From contig JBGFSY010000001.1 of assembly GCA_041277045.1 (NCBI GenBank), positions 620,001-684,000 of the forward strand: DNA of 64,000 nt, given 5' to 3'. The stretch is from Reddybacter sp041277045 (GTDB lineage Bacteria; Pseudomonadota; Gammaproteobacteria; Pseudomonadales; Porticoccaceae). Below are positions 44,222 through 53,031 of this stretch, in pieces. Numbering within the stretch: the first letter of the stretch is position 1; each line of letters begins with the position of its first letter. The position numbers were made by a program, and so were the translations under genes. The notes below the pieces were generated by a model. That model was not told the origin of the DNA and ran no database searches. It saw nothing but the letters and a program-made list of their open reading frames with translations.

Positions 44222-44878
44222 TTGCTATCCATACAGTTCCTGTACGAGGTAGACAACATTACTAGCAAACACCTGTTAAACCGCAGCACTCTACGCCGGC
44301 GACGGCGCGCCCTCACGGCCAGACAACAACAACTCGCGGCCACCGGCATCTGCCAGCACCTCGGCCAGCTCAAACAATTCCAGCACGCCCAGCGCATTGC
44401 CTATTATCTGGCTAATGATGGAGAAATATCGCCCCAAACAGCCATCAGAAAAGTGGAAAAACGCGGCCAGCAAACGTATCTGCCCGTACTTCACCCGCTG
44501 AAACACAACCGCCTGTATTTCTCCAGCCACCGAAACCAGCCAGCATTGCGCCCTAATCATTTTGGAATTGCAGAACCCCAACTCGGCAAAAACCCAATAG
44601 CGCCGGTCTGGACATTGGATATTATTTTACTGCCGCTGGTGGGTTTCGATCGCAACGGTAATCGCATGGGTATGGGCGGCGGCTTTTATGACCGCACTCT
44701 AGCCCGGCTTGATAATAGCGCTATGAAGCGGCCCTTATTAATTGGCCTGGCCCACCACTGCCAGGAAGTCGAACAACTGCAAGCACAAAGCTGGGATATC
44801 CCCCTCGACATTATCGCTACAGATAAAGAGCTCATTCACATCAACACGAAAAAACACAAGCAAAGCCCTGTCTCGTAA
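44222..44878 (+). CDS. ygfA: 5-formyltetrahydrofolate cyclo-ligase
   Basis: About 200 residues. It uses ATP to convert 5-formyl-THF to methenyl-THF. LRRRRRALTARQQQ is the usual beginning. LPVLHP and LYFSSH lie mid-protein, and the active-site loop is NRMGMGGGFYDRTLA (about 135-150 from the first start). There is no ATG near the start. TTG at 44222 opens the frame, but an ATT at 44258 has GAGG eight bases upstream and would fit the family start better. The gene follows 6S RNA, with which it is often co-transcribed, and ends 9 bases before pyk. Confidence 0.92.
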   Translation: MLSIQFLYEVDNITSKHLLNRSTLRRRRRALTARQQQLAATGICQHLGQLKQFQHAQRIAYYLANDGEISPQTAIRKVEKRGQQTYLPVLHPLKHNRLYFSSHRNQPALRPNHFGIAEPQLGKNPIAPVWTLDIILLPLVGFDRNGNRMGMGGGFYDRTLARLDNSAMKRPLLIGLAHHCQEVEQLQAQSWDIPLDIIATDKELIHINTKKHKQSPVS

Positions 44879-44887
44879 GGAGAGACC

Positions 44888-46297
44888 ATGAGAAAGACCA
44901 AAATTATTTGCACCATCGGCCCGGCAACCAGTTCGCCAGAGATGCTCAGCCAACTGGCCAAAGCCGGTATGAATGTCGCCCGTTTAAATATGTCCCACGG
45001 CGACCATTCCTCCCACGCCGCAGTGATCGCCAATATCCAGAAAATCAATAAAACCCGGCAACAGCCGGTTGCCATCTTGCTTGATACCCAGGGGCCAGAG
45101 ATTCGCACCGGTACTATCAAAGAAGAACTCGACCTGGTCGAGGGCGATATTATTTCTGTGGTGGCCCGTAGCGAGGGTGATGTGGAAGAAAGCTCCATTC
45201 AAATTAATTACGAAGACCTGATTCACGACGTTCATGTCGGCGACAAAATCACCGTCGACAACGGCCTTATCAACCTTGAAGTGCTGGAAAAAGAACAGCA
45301 GGTGATGAAGTGCCGCATCATTGATGGCGGCCTGTTAAAGAGTCGCAGCCATGTCAACTTACCCGGTATTCGCGTGAATTTACCGGCCATTACCGAAAAA
45401 GATAAAAAGGACATTGCCTTCGCCCGCACACAGCAGGTCGACTTTATTGCCCTGTCTTTCGTGCGCCACGCCGATGACATCATCCAATTGCGGCAATTAC
45501 TCGGCGACGATGTAGCGAACACCAAGGTCATCGCCAAAATTGAAGATCAGGAAGGCCTAACCAATCTGGAAGATATTATCATCGCCAGTGACGGCATTAT
45601 GGTCGCCCGTGGCGATCTCGGTGTTGAGATTCCCATGGAGGTATTACCCCGGGTGCAGCGGCGCATCATTCGCCAATGTGCTAAACACGGCAAGCGAGTT
45701 ATTGTCGCCACTCATATGCTGGAATCGATGATCAAAAGCCCTATGCCAACCCGTGCCGAAGTCACTGATGTCGCCAATGCCGTGTATGAAGAGGCCGATG
45801 CCATTATGTTGTCAGGCGAAACCACGGTCGGTAAGTACCCGGTGCGCTGTGTTGAAACCCTCGACCGCATTGCCCGCTCCATCGAAAAAAGCCGGGGCTT
45901 ATTGTTCAGTGATGAGCTAATTATGGATAACGATAAACAGCATGTTTCCGCAGCGGCTGTGCGGCTGGCCGAGGCCATTGGCGCCAAAGGAATGATCGTG
46001 CCGACAAAAACCGGGCGCATGGCCAACTACGTCACTAACTGCCATCCACAAACACCGATCATCTGCGCCTTTTCCTTTGATGAACCCACCCGCCGAAAAC
46101 TGGTATTAAATCGCAATGTGCGCAGTTATCGCATCGACTTTAACGACAACCCTGACAAAATGCTCGCCGCCGCCGCCGCGATACTACTGCAACGAGATGA
46201 CTTCAGTCATGAGGACAAAATGGTGGTTATTTCCGATACCTTAAGCAGCACCAATGTCGACGCGATTCAGATACGTACCCTCGGCAGCCTGACTTAA
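44888..46297 (+). CDS. pyk: pyruvate kinase
   Basis: 469 residues, converting PEP and ADP to pyruvate and ATP. Signature regions are KIICTIGPATSSPE, NVARLNMSHGDH, the substrate-binding VDFIALSFVRHADD, KIEDQEGLTNLEDI, and the active-site signature IMVARGDLGVEIPMEVLP. The C-terminal domain continues to VDAIQIRTLGSL. Type I versus II isozyme cannot be settled by eye. It faces ilvA with only 17 bases between stops. Confidence 0.96.
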   Translation: MRKTKIICTIGPATSSPEMLSQLAKAGMNVARLNMSHGDHSSHAAVIANIQKINKTRQQPVAILLDTQGPEIRTGTIKEELDLVEGDIISVVARSEGDVEESSIQINYEDLIHDVHVGDKITVDNGLINLEVLEKEQQVMKCRIIDGGLLKSRSHVNLPGIRVNLPAITEKDKKDIAFARTQQVDFIALSFVRHADDIIQLRQLLGDDVANTKVIAKIEDQEGLTNLEDIIIASDGIMVARGDLGVEIPMEVLPRVQRRIIRQCAKHGKRVIVATHMLESMIKSPMPTRAEVTDVANAVYEEADAIMLSGETTVGKYPVRCVETLDRIARSIEKSRGLLFSDELIMDNDKQHVSAAAVRLAEAIGAKGMIVPTKTGRMANYVTNCHPQTPIICAFSFDEPTRRKLVLNRNVRSYRIDFNDNPDKMLAAAAAILLQRDDFSHEDKMVVISDTLSSTNVDAIQIRTLGSLT

Positions 46298-46314
46298 AAG
46301 TCAGCTCAAAATGG

Positions 46315-47829
46315 TTACTTGCCTAGGAAGAAGCGGTAGGCATCGTTCTTCGTTTCTTCCTGATAGGGGTAATCGAGAGCACCGAGAAAGTCACCGACAT
46401 CCCTGCGCTCGTCAACCGGCACCTGTAGGCCGACCAGCACCCGGCCGAAAGCGGAGCCGTGATTGCGGTAGTGAAACATCGAAATATTCCAGCGCCCGCC
46501 CAGCTTACCGAGAAAATTAGACAGCGCCCCCGGTCGCTCCGGGAATTCAAAGCGATACACCACTTCGTCTGCAATCTCCGGGGCGCGCCCGCCGACCATG
46601 TAGCGAATATGTAACTTGGCGATCTCGTTATCGGTCATATCGACCACCGCATAGTCTTTGGCGAGCAAGTCATCCACCAGAGCTTGGCGATCGGCATCGG
46701 AGGTCACTTGAATGCCGACAAAAATATGGGCATCGCCAGCATCGGCATAGCGGTAATTAAACTCACTGACCATGCGCTGGCTCAGCGCCTGGCAGAAACG
46801 CTTAAAGCTGCCGGGTTTTTCGGGAATGGTTACCGCCAATACCGCCTCGCGCTTTTCACCAATTTCGGTGCGTTCAGAAATATAGCGCAAGCGATCAAAG
46901 TTCATATTGGCACCGCTGTCGATCGCCAATAAGGTTTCGCCACTGCAGCCACTTTGCTGCACATATTTTTTCAGCCCGGCCAGCCCGAGGGCACCCGCAG
47001 GTTCGCAGATGGAGCGCGTGTCATCAAAAATATCTTTAATGGCGGCACATATTTCGTCAGTCGACACGGTAATCACGCCATCAATGCTGTCGCGCAGTAC
47101 CCGAAAAGTTTCTTTGCCGATTTGTGCCACCGCCGTGCCATCGGCAAACAGGCCCACCTCTTTCAGTGTCACCCGGCGACCTTTTTCCATCGCCGCAGCC
47201 AAACAGGCGGCATCTTCCGATTCCACCGCGATGACTTTGATATCCGGTCGCACATATTTCACATAGGCGACGATGCCGGCACACAGCCCGCCTCCGCCGA
47301 CCGGTACAAAAATGGCGTTCAGCGGCCCCGGGTGCTGGCGTAGAATTTCCACCGCCACCGTGCCCTGCCCGGCAATGACATCGGGGTCGTCAAAGGGGTG
47401 GATGTAGACCAGGCCCTTTTCAGCGACCAGTTTTTGCGCGTGCTGAGCGGCGCCATCGTAGGTGTCGCCCTGCAATACTACCTTGGCACCACGGGCGCGC
47501 ACGGCGTCAATTTTAATTTGCGGCGTGGTGCGAGGCATCACGATGGTCGCCTTCACACCCAGTTTTTTCGCCGCCATTGCCAGGCCCTGAGCGTGGTTGC
47601 CGGCCGAGGCCGCGATCACCCCCGCTGCGCGCTCACTGTCACTGAGCTTGCGCATTTTGTTGTAGGCGCCACGCAGCTTGAACGAGAACACCGGCTGCAA
47701 ATCTTCGCGCTTTAACAACACCTGATTGTCGATACGTGCCGACAGAATGGGCGCTGCGTCGATCGGCGTTTCTACGGCCAGATCGTAGATACGTGCATCG
47801 AGGATTCTTTTCACATAGCTTTTTGGCAT
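46315..47829 (-). CDS. ilvA: threonine ammonia-lyase, biosynthetic
   Basis: 504 residues. PLP enzyme that converts threonine to 2-oxobutanoate, the first step of isoleucine synthesis. The PLP Lys lies in VFSFKLRGAYNKM (about residue 58), with the phosphate loop VPVGGGGLCAGI. Two ACT-like regulatory domains follow in the C-terminal third (AVTIPEKPGSFKRF, FEFPERPGALSNFL), typical of the isoleucine-inhibited biosynthetic form. It is divergent from rpiA, the same arrangement as in pseudomonads. Confidence 0.97.
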   Translation of the reverse strand: MPKSYVKRILDARIYDLAVETPIDAAPILSARIDNQVLLKREDLQPVFSFKLRGAYNKMRKLSDSERAAGVIAASAGNHAQGLAMAAKKLGVKATIVMPRTTPQIKIDAVRARGAKVVLQGDTYDGAAQHAQKLVAEKGLVYIHPFDDPDVIAGQGTVAVEILRQHPGPLNAIFVPVGGGGLCAGIVAYVKYVRPDIKVIAVESEDAACLAAAMEKGRRVTLKEVGLFADGTAVAQIGKETFRVLRDSIDGVITVSTDEICAAIKDIFDDTRSICEPAGALGLAGLKKYVQQSGCSGETLLAIDSGANMNFDRLRYISERTEIGEKREAVLAVTIPEKPGSFKRFCQALSQRMVSEFNYRYADAGDAHIFVGIQVTSDADRQALVDDLLAKDYAVVDMTDNEIAKLHIRYMVGGRAPEIADEVVYRFEFPERPGALSNFLGKLGGRWNISMFHYRNHGSAFGRVLVGLQVPVDERRDVGDFLGALDYPYQEETKNDAYRFFLGK

Positions 47830-47888
47830 GCTGGTACGGGTCCGCTGTTTGTAGGTAGTGTCGTGCTCAGGCGCAATCGTAGTTTCTC

Positions 47889-47912
47889 AACAGGGCTAAC
47901 GCCAGCCCTGTT
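47889..47912. promoter_or_regulatory. inverted repeat in the ilvA-rpiA divergent region
   Basis: AACAGGGCT-N6-AGCCCTGTT, a perfect 9-bp stem. An A7 run lies on the rpiA side, so neither strand has the stem followed by T, and it is not a terminator. It is 60 bases upstream of ilvA and 77 upstream of rpiA. A regulator site or leader hairpin is possible. Confidence 0.4.
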
Positions 47913-47958
47913 AAAAAAATCTCTATCATTGTATCGCCAACTACTTTCCCTGCTCAGA

Positions 47959-47964
47959 TATAAT
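47959..47964 (+). promoter_or_regulatory. -10 element of rpiA
   Basis: TATAAT 25 bases before the rpiA start codon. No good -35 hexamer at the right distance, so confidence is modest. Confidence 0.4.
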
Positions 47965-47988
47965 GCCGCTCTATTGCCGGAGCACGCC

Positions 47989-48684
47989 ATGTCTAAAAAC
48001 CAAGTATCGCAAGATCAACTTAAACAAGCCGCTGCCCAGGCCGCCATCGACTATGTGCTCAAACACCTCGAGGACGATAGCTATCTCGGCATCGGCACCG
48101 GCTCCACAGCCAACAGCTTTATTGACCTTCTGGCCCAACACAAGGGCTATATCAAGGGCACAGTCGCTAGTTCCGAGGCCAGCGCCCAACGCCTGCGCGA
48201 CCACGGCATCAACGTGCTGGAATTGAACAATACCGGCGGCGTGCAAATTTACGTCGACGGTGCCGATGAAGTGAACCCGGCACTCGAATTAATTAAGGGC
48301 GGGGGTGGCGCACTCACTCGAGAAAAAATTATTGCTGCAGCTGCCGATGACTTTGTCTGTATCGCCGACCACAGCAAGTGGGTCGACCACCTCGGGCAAT
48401 TCCCGGTGCCGGTCGAAGTGATACCCATGGCGCGCAGTTACGTGGCCCGCGAAATTTTCAAACTCGGCGGCGAAGCCGTCTATCGCCAGGGTGTGGTCAC
48501 CGACAATGGTAATGTGATTCTCGATGTGCAGCGCCTGCATCCCATCGCCACACCGAAAGCATTGGAAGAAAAGCTCAACAATATTACCGGCGTAGTGACC
48601 AATGGTTTATTCGCCCTACGCCCCGCCAACATAGTGTTGCTGAGCACCCCTGAGGGTGTAAAAACACTCAAGCCCTCGCACTAA
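47989..48684 (+). CDS. rpiA: ribose-5-phosphate isomerase A
   Basis: 231 residues, interconverting ribose-5-phosphate and ribulose-5-phosphate. Signatures are LGIGTGSTANSFID (about 35-48), ASSEASAQRLRDHG, VDGADEVNP with the catalytic acidic residues, and IKGGGGALTREKI with the substrate Lys. I begin at the ATG at 47989 with GGAGCACGCC before it. The 42 additional residues of an upstream start in frame overlap the promoter and are not family-like. Confidence 0.97.
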   Translation: MSKNQVSQDQLKQAAAQAAIDYVLKHLEDDSYLGIGTGSTANSFIDLLAQHKGYIKGTVASSEASAQRLRDHGINVLELNNTGGVQIYVDGADEVNPALELIKGGGGALTREKIIAAAADDFVCIADHSKWVDHLGQFPVPVEVIPMARSYVAREIFKLGGEAVYRQGVVTDNGNVILDVQRLHPIATPKALEEKLNNITGVVTNGLFALRPANIVLLSTPEGVKTLKPSH

Positions 48685-48721
48685 GCCTTTAACTCATCCA
48701 CGAGCAGAGATAACTAAAATA

Positions 48722-49402
48722 ATGCAACTCACCGACGCCATCCACAGCCGTATTTCAGCCCGAGGCTTTCTCGATAAGCCCGTGCCGGAAGCCACCGTTC
48801 GCCAGGTTCTCGACCTCGCCCGCCACGCGCCCTCAGGCAGTAATATGCAACCCTGGCACGTGCACGCTGCCAGCGGAAAACTGCTCGAGCGAGTGATTGA
48901 GGAATCTATCGCCTTTACCGAAAAACACCCCATCGGCAGCCACGAAAAAGAGTTTCAAACGCCCACAGAAAATTTTGTCCAGCCCTATAAAGGTCGACGC
49001 TATGCCGTCGGTATGGGCCTCTACGACGCCCTCGGCATCGACCGTAAAGACAAGGTGCGGCGCAATAAGCAGTTAATGCAAAACTTTTATTTTTTCGGCG
49101 CACCGGTCGGGCTGTTTTTTTCTGTCCACCGCAGTCTGATGCCCGGCCAGCTCGGCGACATGGGTATTTTTATGGGCAATGTGATGCTCGCCGCCCGAGA
49201 GTACGACCTACACACCTGTGCCCAGGGCTTCTGGCAAGATGTGCAACCCGTGCTACACGAGGTGCTCAACATCCCTGAAGAGTATTTTATTTTTAACGGC
49301 ATGGCCCTCGGTTATATTGATCCCGAGCACGCGGCTAATAGTTTGGTCAGTGGCCGTGAAGACGTCGACGAGTTTTGTCAGTTCGCCGGTTTCGAACAAT
49401 AG
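48722..49402 (+). CDS. nitroreductase-family FMN oxidoreductase
   Basis: 226 residues. It has the nitroreductase N-terminus with IHSRISARGFLDKPV and the FMN-binding LARHAPSGSNMQPW, then a long insertion around YKGRRYAVGMG. LGDMGIFMGNVMLAAREY is the FMN/dimer helix and GMALGYIDPE the C-terminal motif. Such enzymes reduce nitroaromatics, quinones or enones with NAD(P)H; the natural substrate is unknown. It follows rpiA after 37 bases and precedes purU. Confidence 0.9.
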   Translation: MQLTDAIHSRISARGFLDKPVPEATVRQVLDLARHAPSGSNMQPWHVHAASGKLLERVIEESIAFTEKHPIGSHEKEFQTPTENFVQPYKGRRYAVGMGLYDALGIDRKDKVRRNKQLMQNFYFFGAPVGLFFSVHRSLMPGQLGDMGIFMGNVMLAAREYDLHTCAQGFWQDVQPVLHEVLNIPEEYFIFNGMALGYIDPEHAANSLVSGREDVDEFCQFAGFEQ

Positions 49403-49467
49403 GCTCACGGTAAACTTCGCTACAATGAGCCAACGTATTTAAGCACTTTCGATTTTAAGAGCAAGCC

Positions 49468-50325
49468 ATGCCCCAAGACAGTTATCGCCTAATTATTGCC
49501 TGCCCCGACAAAGTCGGCATTGTTGCCGCTGTCAGTTCCTTTCTTGCCCAAGAGGGCGGGCTGATCACCGAGGCCAATCACTACCTCGACCCCGACTCCA
49601 GCTGGTTTTTTACCCGTCAGGTTATCGCCGCCCAATCTCTGCCCTACGGTGCCGATGAGTTGCGCACACGCTTTGCTCCACTGGCCAAAAAATTTGCCAT
49701 GGAGTGGCGCATTACCGAAACCGCCCAGCCCAAGCGCGTCGCCCTACTGGCCAGTAAGCAGGCCCACTGCCTGTCGGACCTACTCTATCGCTGGCGCAGT
49801 AAAGAGTTGTCCTACGATATTACCGGGGTAATCTCTAACCACGACGATCTGCGCAGCTATGTGGAATGGCACAGTCTGCCCTACCACCATGAACCCGTAA
49901 ACCCCGACACCAAGGCCCAGCACTTCGCCAAAATCTTGGCCCGGCTGGCAGAAATGCAGCCCGATGTGATCGTCCTAGCGCGCTATATGCAAATCTTGCC
50001 CCCCGAGATTTGCTCACTCTACGCCGGGCGTATTATCAACATTCACCACAGCTTTTTGCCCGCCTTTGCCGGTGCCCGGCCCTACCACCAGGCCGCCGAG
50101 AGAGGTGTCAAACTGATTGGTGCCACCTGCCACTATGTCACCGATGAACTTGATGCTGGACCGATTATCGACCAAGATGTGGCCCGTATCAGTCACCATG
50201 ACAGCATTGATGACATGGTCAGGATCGGCAAAGACGTCGAAAAAATGGTGCTCGCCAGAGGCTTGCGCCATCACCTTGAAGACCGTGTATTAGTGCACGG
50301 CAATAAAACCATCGTTTTTGAATAA
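49468..50325 (+). CDS. purU: formyltetrahydrofolate deformylase
   Basis: 285 residues. It hydrolyses 10-formyl-THF to formate and THF, balancing one-carbon pools. An N-terminal ACT domain (about 1-85, CPDKVGIVAAVSSFLAQEGG) is followed by the formyltransferase fold. Catalytic Asn and His lie in NIHHSFLPAF, and Asp in YVTDELDAGPIIDQD. Full length. It groups with the window's other folate genes (folA, thyA, gcvT, ygfA). Confidence 0.96.
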   Translation: MPQDSYRLIIACPDKVGIVAAVSSFLAQEGGLITEANHYLDPDSSWFFTRQVIAAQSLPYGADELRTRFAPLAKKFAMEWRITETAQPKRVALLASKQAHCLSDLLYRWRSKELSYDITGVISNHDDLRSYVEWHSLPYHHEPVNPDTKAQHFAKILARLAEMQPDVIVLARYMQILPPEICSLYAGRIINIHHSFLPAFAGARPYHQAAERGVKLIGATCHYVTDELDAGPIIDQDVARISHHDSIDDMVRIGKDVEKMVLARGLRHHLEDRVLVHGNKTIVFE

Positions 50326-50400
50326 GCGATATCCGCCCGATTGCGAAGCGAATTCATTCGCCTCGCTTGAAATAGCGCGGCCTATAAAAAGGAAACTGTA

Positions 50401-51414
50401 TTGAGCGAAGTACATACCACCGACGTTGCCATCATTGGCGCTGGCCCCGTTGGCCTGTTCAGCGTCTTTCAATGCGGCATGCTAAAAATGTCCTGCCATG
50501 TCATCGATGCACTGCCAGCCACCGGCGGGCAATGTACCGCGCTGTATCCAGAAAAACCGCTGTTTGATATTCCCGCTGCGCCCAACATCAATGCCGTTGA
50601 CTTGATTGAGCGACTGGAAAAACAAATCGAGCCCTTTAAGCCCGTCATTCATCTCAACCAGCAGGTCACCGAGCTGGAAAAAATCGATGAGCACTGGCAC
50701 TTAAGCACATCGACCGGCCTTAAAATTAAGGCCCGCGCCATTATCATTGCCGCCGGTGCCGGTGCCTTTGGCCCCAACAAACCACCGCTGGATAATATTG
50801 AACAATTTGAAGGCCGGTCGGTGCATTACATGGTGCAAAAGCGCGAGGACTTCCGCGACCAGCGCATTGTCATCGCCGGGGGCGGTGACTCCGCCGTCGA
50901 CTGGGCACTATCGCTAGCCGATGTTGCCTCCAAGGTTTACGTCATCCACCGCCGCGACCGCTTTCGCGCCATTCCCGAGTCAGTTGCGCAAATGAAAACC
51001 CTGGCCGACGCGGGTAAGGTTGAACTGGTCATTCCCTATCAACTAGCCTCACTGGAAGGCGAGGGCGACCAACTCAAGACCGTGGTGGTAAAAACCCTGG
51101 ATGGCGATGAGCGACGTATTGAAGCCGATCATCTGCTATCGTTTTTTGGCCTCGCCACTAAGCTGGGGCCGATCAATGACTGGGGCCTGGATATCCTCAA
51201 CGGCGTTATTACAGTTGAGCCAACCACTTGTGCGACGAATATTGAGGGTATTTATGCCGTCGGTGATATCGCCGACTACCCTCAAAAATTAAAGCTTATT
51301 CTCAGTGGTTTTTCCGAAGCAGCCCAAGCGGCTCACGCCGCTTATCTCATCGTTAACCCGGGACAAGCACTGAACTTTGAACACTCAACATCATCCGGCC
51401 TTCCCACTTTATAG
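50401..51414 (+). CDS. TrxR-like ferredoxin-NADP reductase
   Basis: 337 residues, a two-dinucleotide-domain flavoprotein of the thioredoxin-reductase-like FNR class. The FAD motif is IIGAGPVGLFSVFQCGM (about 10-26). LPATGGQCTALYPEKPLFDI is specific to this FNR group; the CxxC disulfide of true thioredoxin reductase is absent. The NADPH motif is VIAGGGDSAVDWAL, and GIYAVGDIADYPQKLKLI is in the C-terminal FAD part. It moves electrons between NADPH and ferredoxin. It begins with TTG, with AAGGAA six bases before. A ferredoxin gene follows after 75 bases, a probable redox pair. Confidence 0.9.
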   Translation: MSEVHTTDVAIIGAGPVGLFSVFQCGMLKMSCHVIDALPATGGQCTALYPEKPLFDIPAAPNINAVDLIERLEKQIEPFKPVIHLNQQVTELEKIDEHWHLSTSTGLKIKARAIIIAAGAGAFGPNKPPLDNIEQFEGRSVHYMVQKREDFRDQRIVIAGGGDSAVDWALSLADVASKVYVIHRRDRFRAIPESVAQMKTLADAGKVELVIPYQLASLEGEGDQLKTVVVKTLDGDERRIEADHLLSFFGLATKLGPINDWGLDILNGVITVEPTTCATNIEGIYAVGDIADYPQKLKLILSGFSEAAQAAHAAYLIVNPGQALNFEHSTSSGLPTL

Positions 51415-51489
51415 TCAGCTGATTGAGCCTTTAACTGCACAACTTAATGCACAACGAACATCCACAACAACACTGAGGAGACAAACCCA

Positions 51490-51804
51490 ATGCCAGCAAT
51501 CACGTTTATCAAACCCGATGGTGAAAAAGTCACCGTAAAAGCCACTAACGGCGCCACCGTAATGGAAGTTGCCAAAGAAAATGACATGCCCATGCTCGCA
51601 GCCTGCGGCGGTTCTTTGGCCTGTGCTACTTGCCACGTTATCGTCGACGAAAGCTGGTACGAAAAGTCCGGCGACGTTTGTGAGTCGGAAGAAGATTTAC
51701 TCGATAGCGCTCATGGCCTGACCAACACTTCACGTCTGTGCTGCCAGATGAAAGTCAGTGATGATGTCGATGGTATGGCTATGACCTTGCCACCAATGGG
51801 CTAG
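51490..51804 (+). CDS. fdx: adrenodoxin-type [2Fe-2S] ferredoxin
   Basis: 104 residues. Cluster cysteines are arranged C-x5-C-x2-C...C: ACGGSLACATCHV (about 38-50) and LCCQM (about 84-88). The tail DDVDGMAMTLP is the P450-type ferredoxin ending. Such proteins serve P450s or Fe-S assembly. There is no Isc gene here, and the reductase upstream is its likely partner. A terminator follows. It resembles the tail of the decayed ferredoxin at 23.8 kb. Confidence 0.93.
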   Translation: MPAITFIKPDGEKVTVKATNGATVMEVAKENDMPMLAACGGSLACATCHVIVDESWYEKSGDVCESEEDLLDSAHGLTNTSRLCCQMKVSDDVDGMAMTLPPMG

Positions 51805-51823
51805 AAGCGCAGCGTACTATCCG

Positions 51824-51868
51824 ATACCCGGCTTGGCGCGTAATTTACGTCCTCCCGGGTATTATTTT
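51824..51868 (+). terminator. terminator after the ferredoxin
   Basis: ATACCCGG and CCGGGTAT enclose a loop that itself folds (GCGTAA-TTT-ACGT). TATTATTTTG follows. Lies 20 bases after the fdx stop. Confidence 0.55.
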
Positions 51869-51972
51869 GTCTCGCTTTTCCACTGCGTCCACACAGTATT
51901 TACACAACTTTTCCCGGTTTTATCCACAGCCCACTTCAGCTTACTCACTGGACACTCGCTCGAATCAAACCT

Positions 51973-52998
51973 TTAAAATAGCGCGAGGGGCGGCTCCTGC
52001 AGCGCCGCATATTGCTCGCGCAACTCGAGAATATGCTCACCCCAGTAGCGCTCGGTATTGAACCAAGTAAAGGCGCGGGGAAAGGCCGGGTCGGTCCAGC
52101 GCCGCGCCAGCCAGGCGGCGTAGTGCAGCATACGCAGGGAGCGTAGAGGCTCGATCAGGCGCAGCTCTTTCGGCTGAAAGGTAAAAAATTCATTATAGCC
52201 TTCAACCACTTCCGACAGCTGAGCCGTTTGCCGTGGCCGATCACCACACAGCAACATCCATAAATCCTGAATTGCCGGCGCCGTGCGCGCATCGTCAAAA
52301 TCGACAAAATTGGCCGTATCGTCACGCCACAGAATATTTCCAGCGTGGCAATCGCCGTGGCTGCGAATTAGGGTCAGATCACTGACTTGAGAAAATTGCG
52401 CCTCTACGGCTTGAAGTAGATCCCTCGTCAAGGACAGGTAGGATTCCTTGAGAGAAGCTGGAATAAAGCGCTCGCCAATCAGTGCAACACTGGCATGGCC
52501 GTAATCTTCAATAGTAATTGCCGGGCGATGCTGAAAGGCTTTCACCGCACCCACCGCATGAATACGCCCCATCAAACGCCCCAGGGTAAAGAGGTTGTCG
52601 AGGTCATCCAGCTCGGGAGCATGACCACCACGCCGCTCAAACAGGGCAAAGAAAAAATCGCCAAACACAAACAGGCTTTCACCCGCCTCATTGCGCCAGG
52701 GGGGCACCACGGGCAGCTCTTGCTCAACCAGCTCAAAGCAAAACTCATGCTCTTCACGAATTTGCGCTTCACTCCAGCGCTGAGGGCGGTAGAACTTGGC
52801 GATCATCGGCGTGGCATCTTCTATGCCCACTTGATAGACCCGGTTTTCATAGCTGTTGAGGGGGAATAAACAGCCATCGCAATAAAAACCGAGGCTCTCG
52901 ACGGCGTCGATTAAAAAACTCGGCGTCAGCGTATCAAAGGGGTGGGAGACCTCTTCGTCATCATCGCCTGGGCGCGTTTCATCTTCCCACTTATTCAA
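51973..52998 (-). CDS. srkA: stress response kinase A (YihE/RdoA family)
   Basis: 341 residues of the APH/ChoK-like kinase fold. The N-terminus has FDTLTPSFLIDAVESLGF and GCLFPLNSYENRVYQVGIED. The catalytic loop is RSHGDCHAGNILW with Asp and Asn, and VDFDDARTAPAIQDLWMLL is the second metal motif. SrkA is a Ser/Thr protein kinase that protects cells against envelope and oxidative stress. A partner such as dsbA is not adjacent. It begins 33 bases past the cysteine synthase stop on the same strand. Confidence 0.93.
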   Translation of the reverse strand: MNKWEDETRPGDDDEEVSHPFDTLTPSFLIDAVESLGFYCDGCLFPLNSYENRVYQVGIEDATPMIAKFYRPQRWSEAQIREEHEFCFELVEQELPVVPPWRNEAGESLFVFGDFFFALFERRGGHAPELDDLDNLFTLGRLMGRIHAVGAVKAFQHRPAITIEDYGHASVALIGERFIPASLKESYLSLTRDLLQAVEAQFSQVSDLTLIRSHGDCHAGNILWRDDTANFVDFDDARTAPAIQDLWMLLCGDRPRQTAQLSEVVEGYNEFFTFQPKELRLIEPLRSLRMLHYAAWLARRWTDPAFPRAFTWFNTERYWGEHILELREQYAALQEPPLALF

Positions 52999-53031
52999 TG
53001 GCTTGCAGTCTCCACAAAATCGTCTCTCAAA

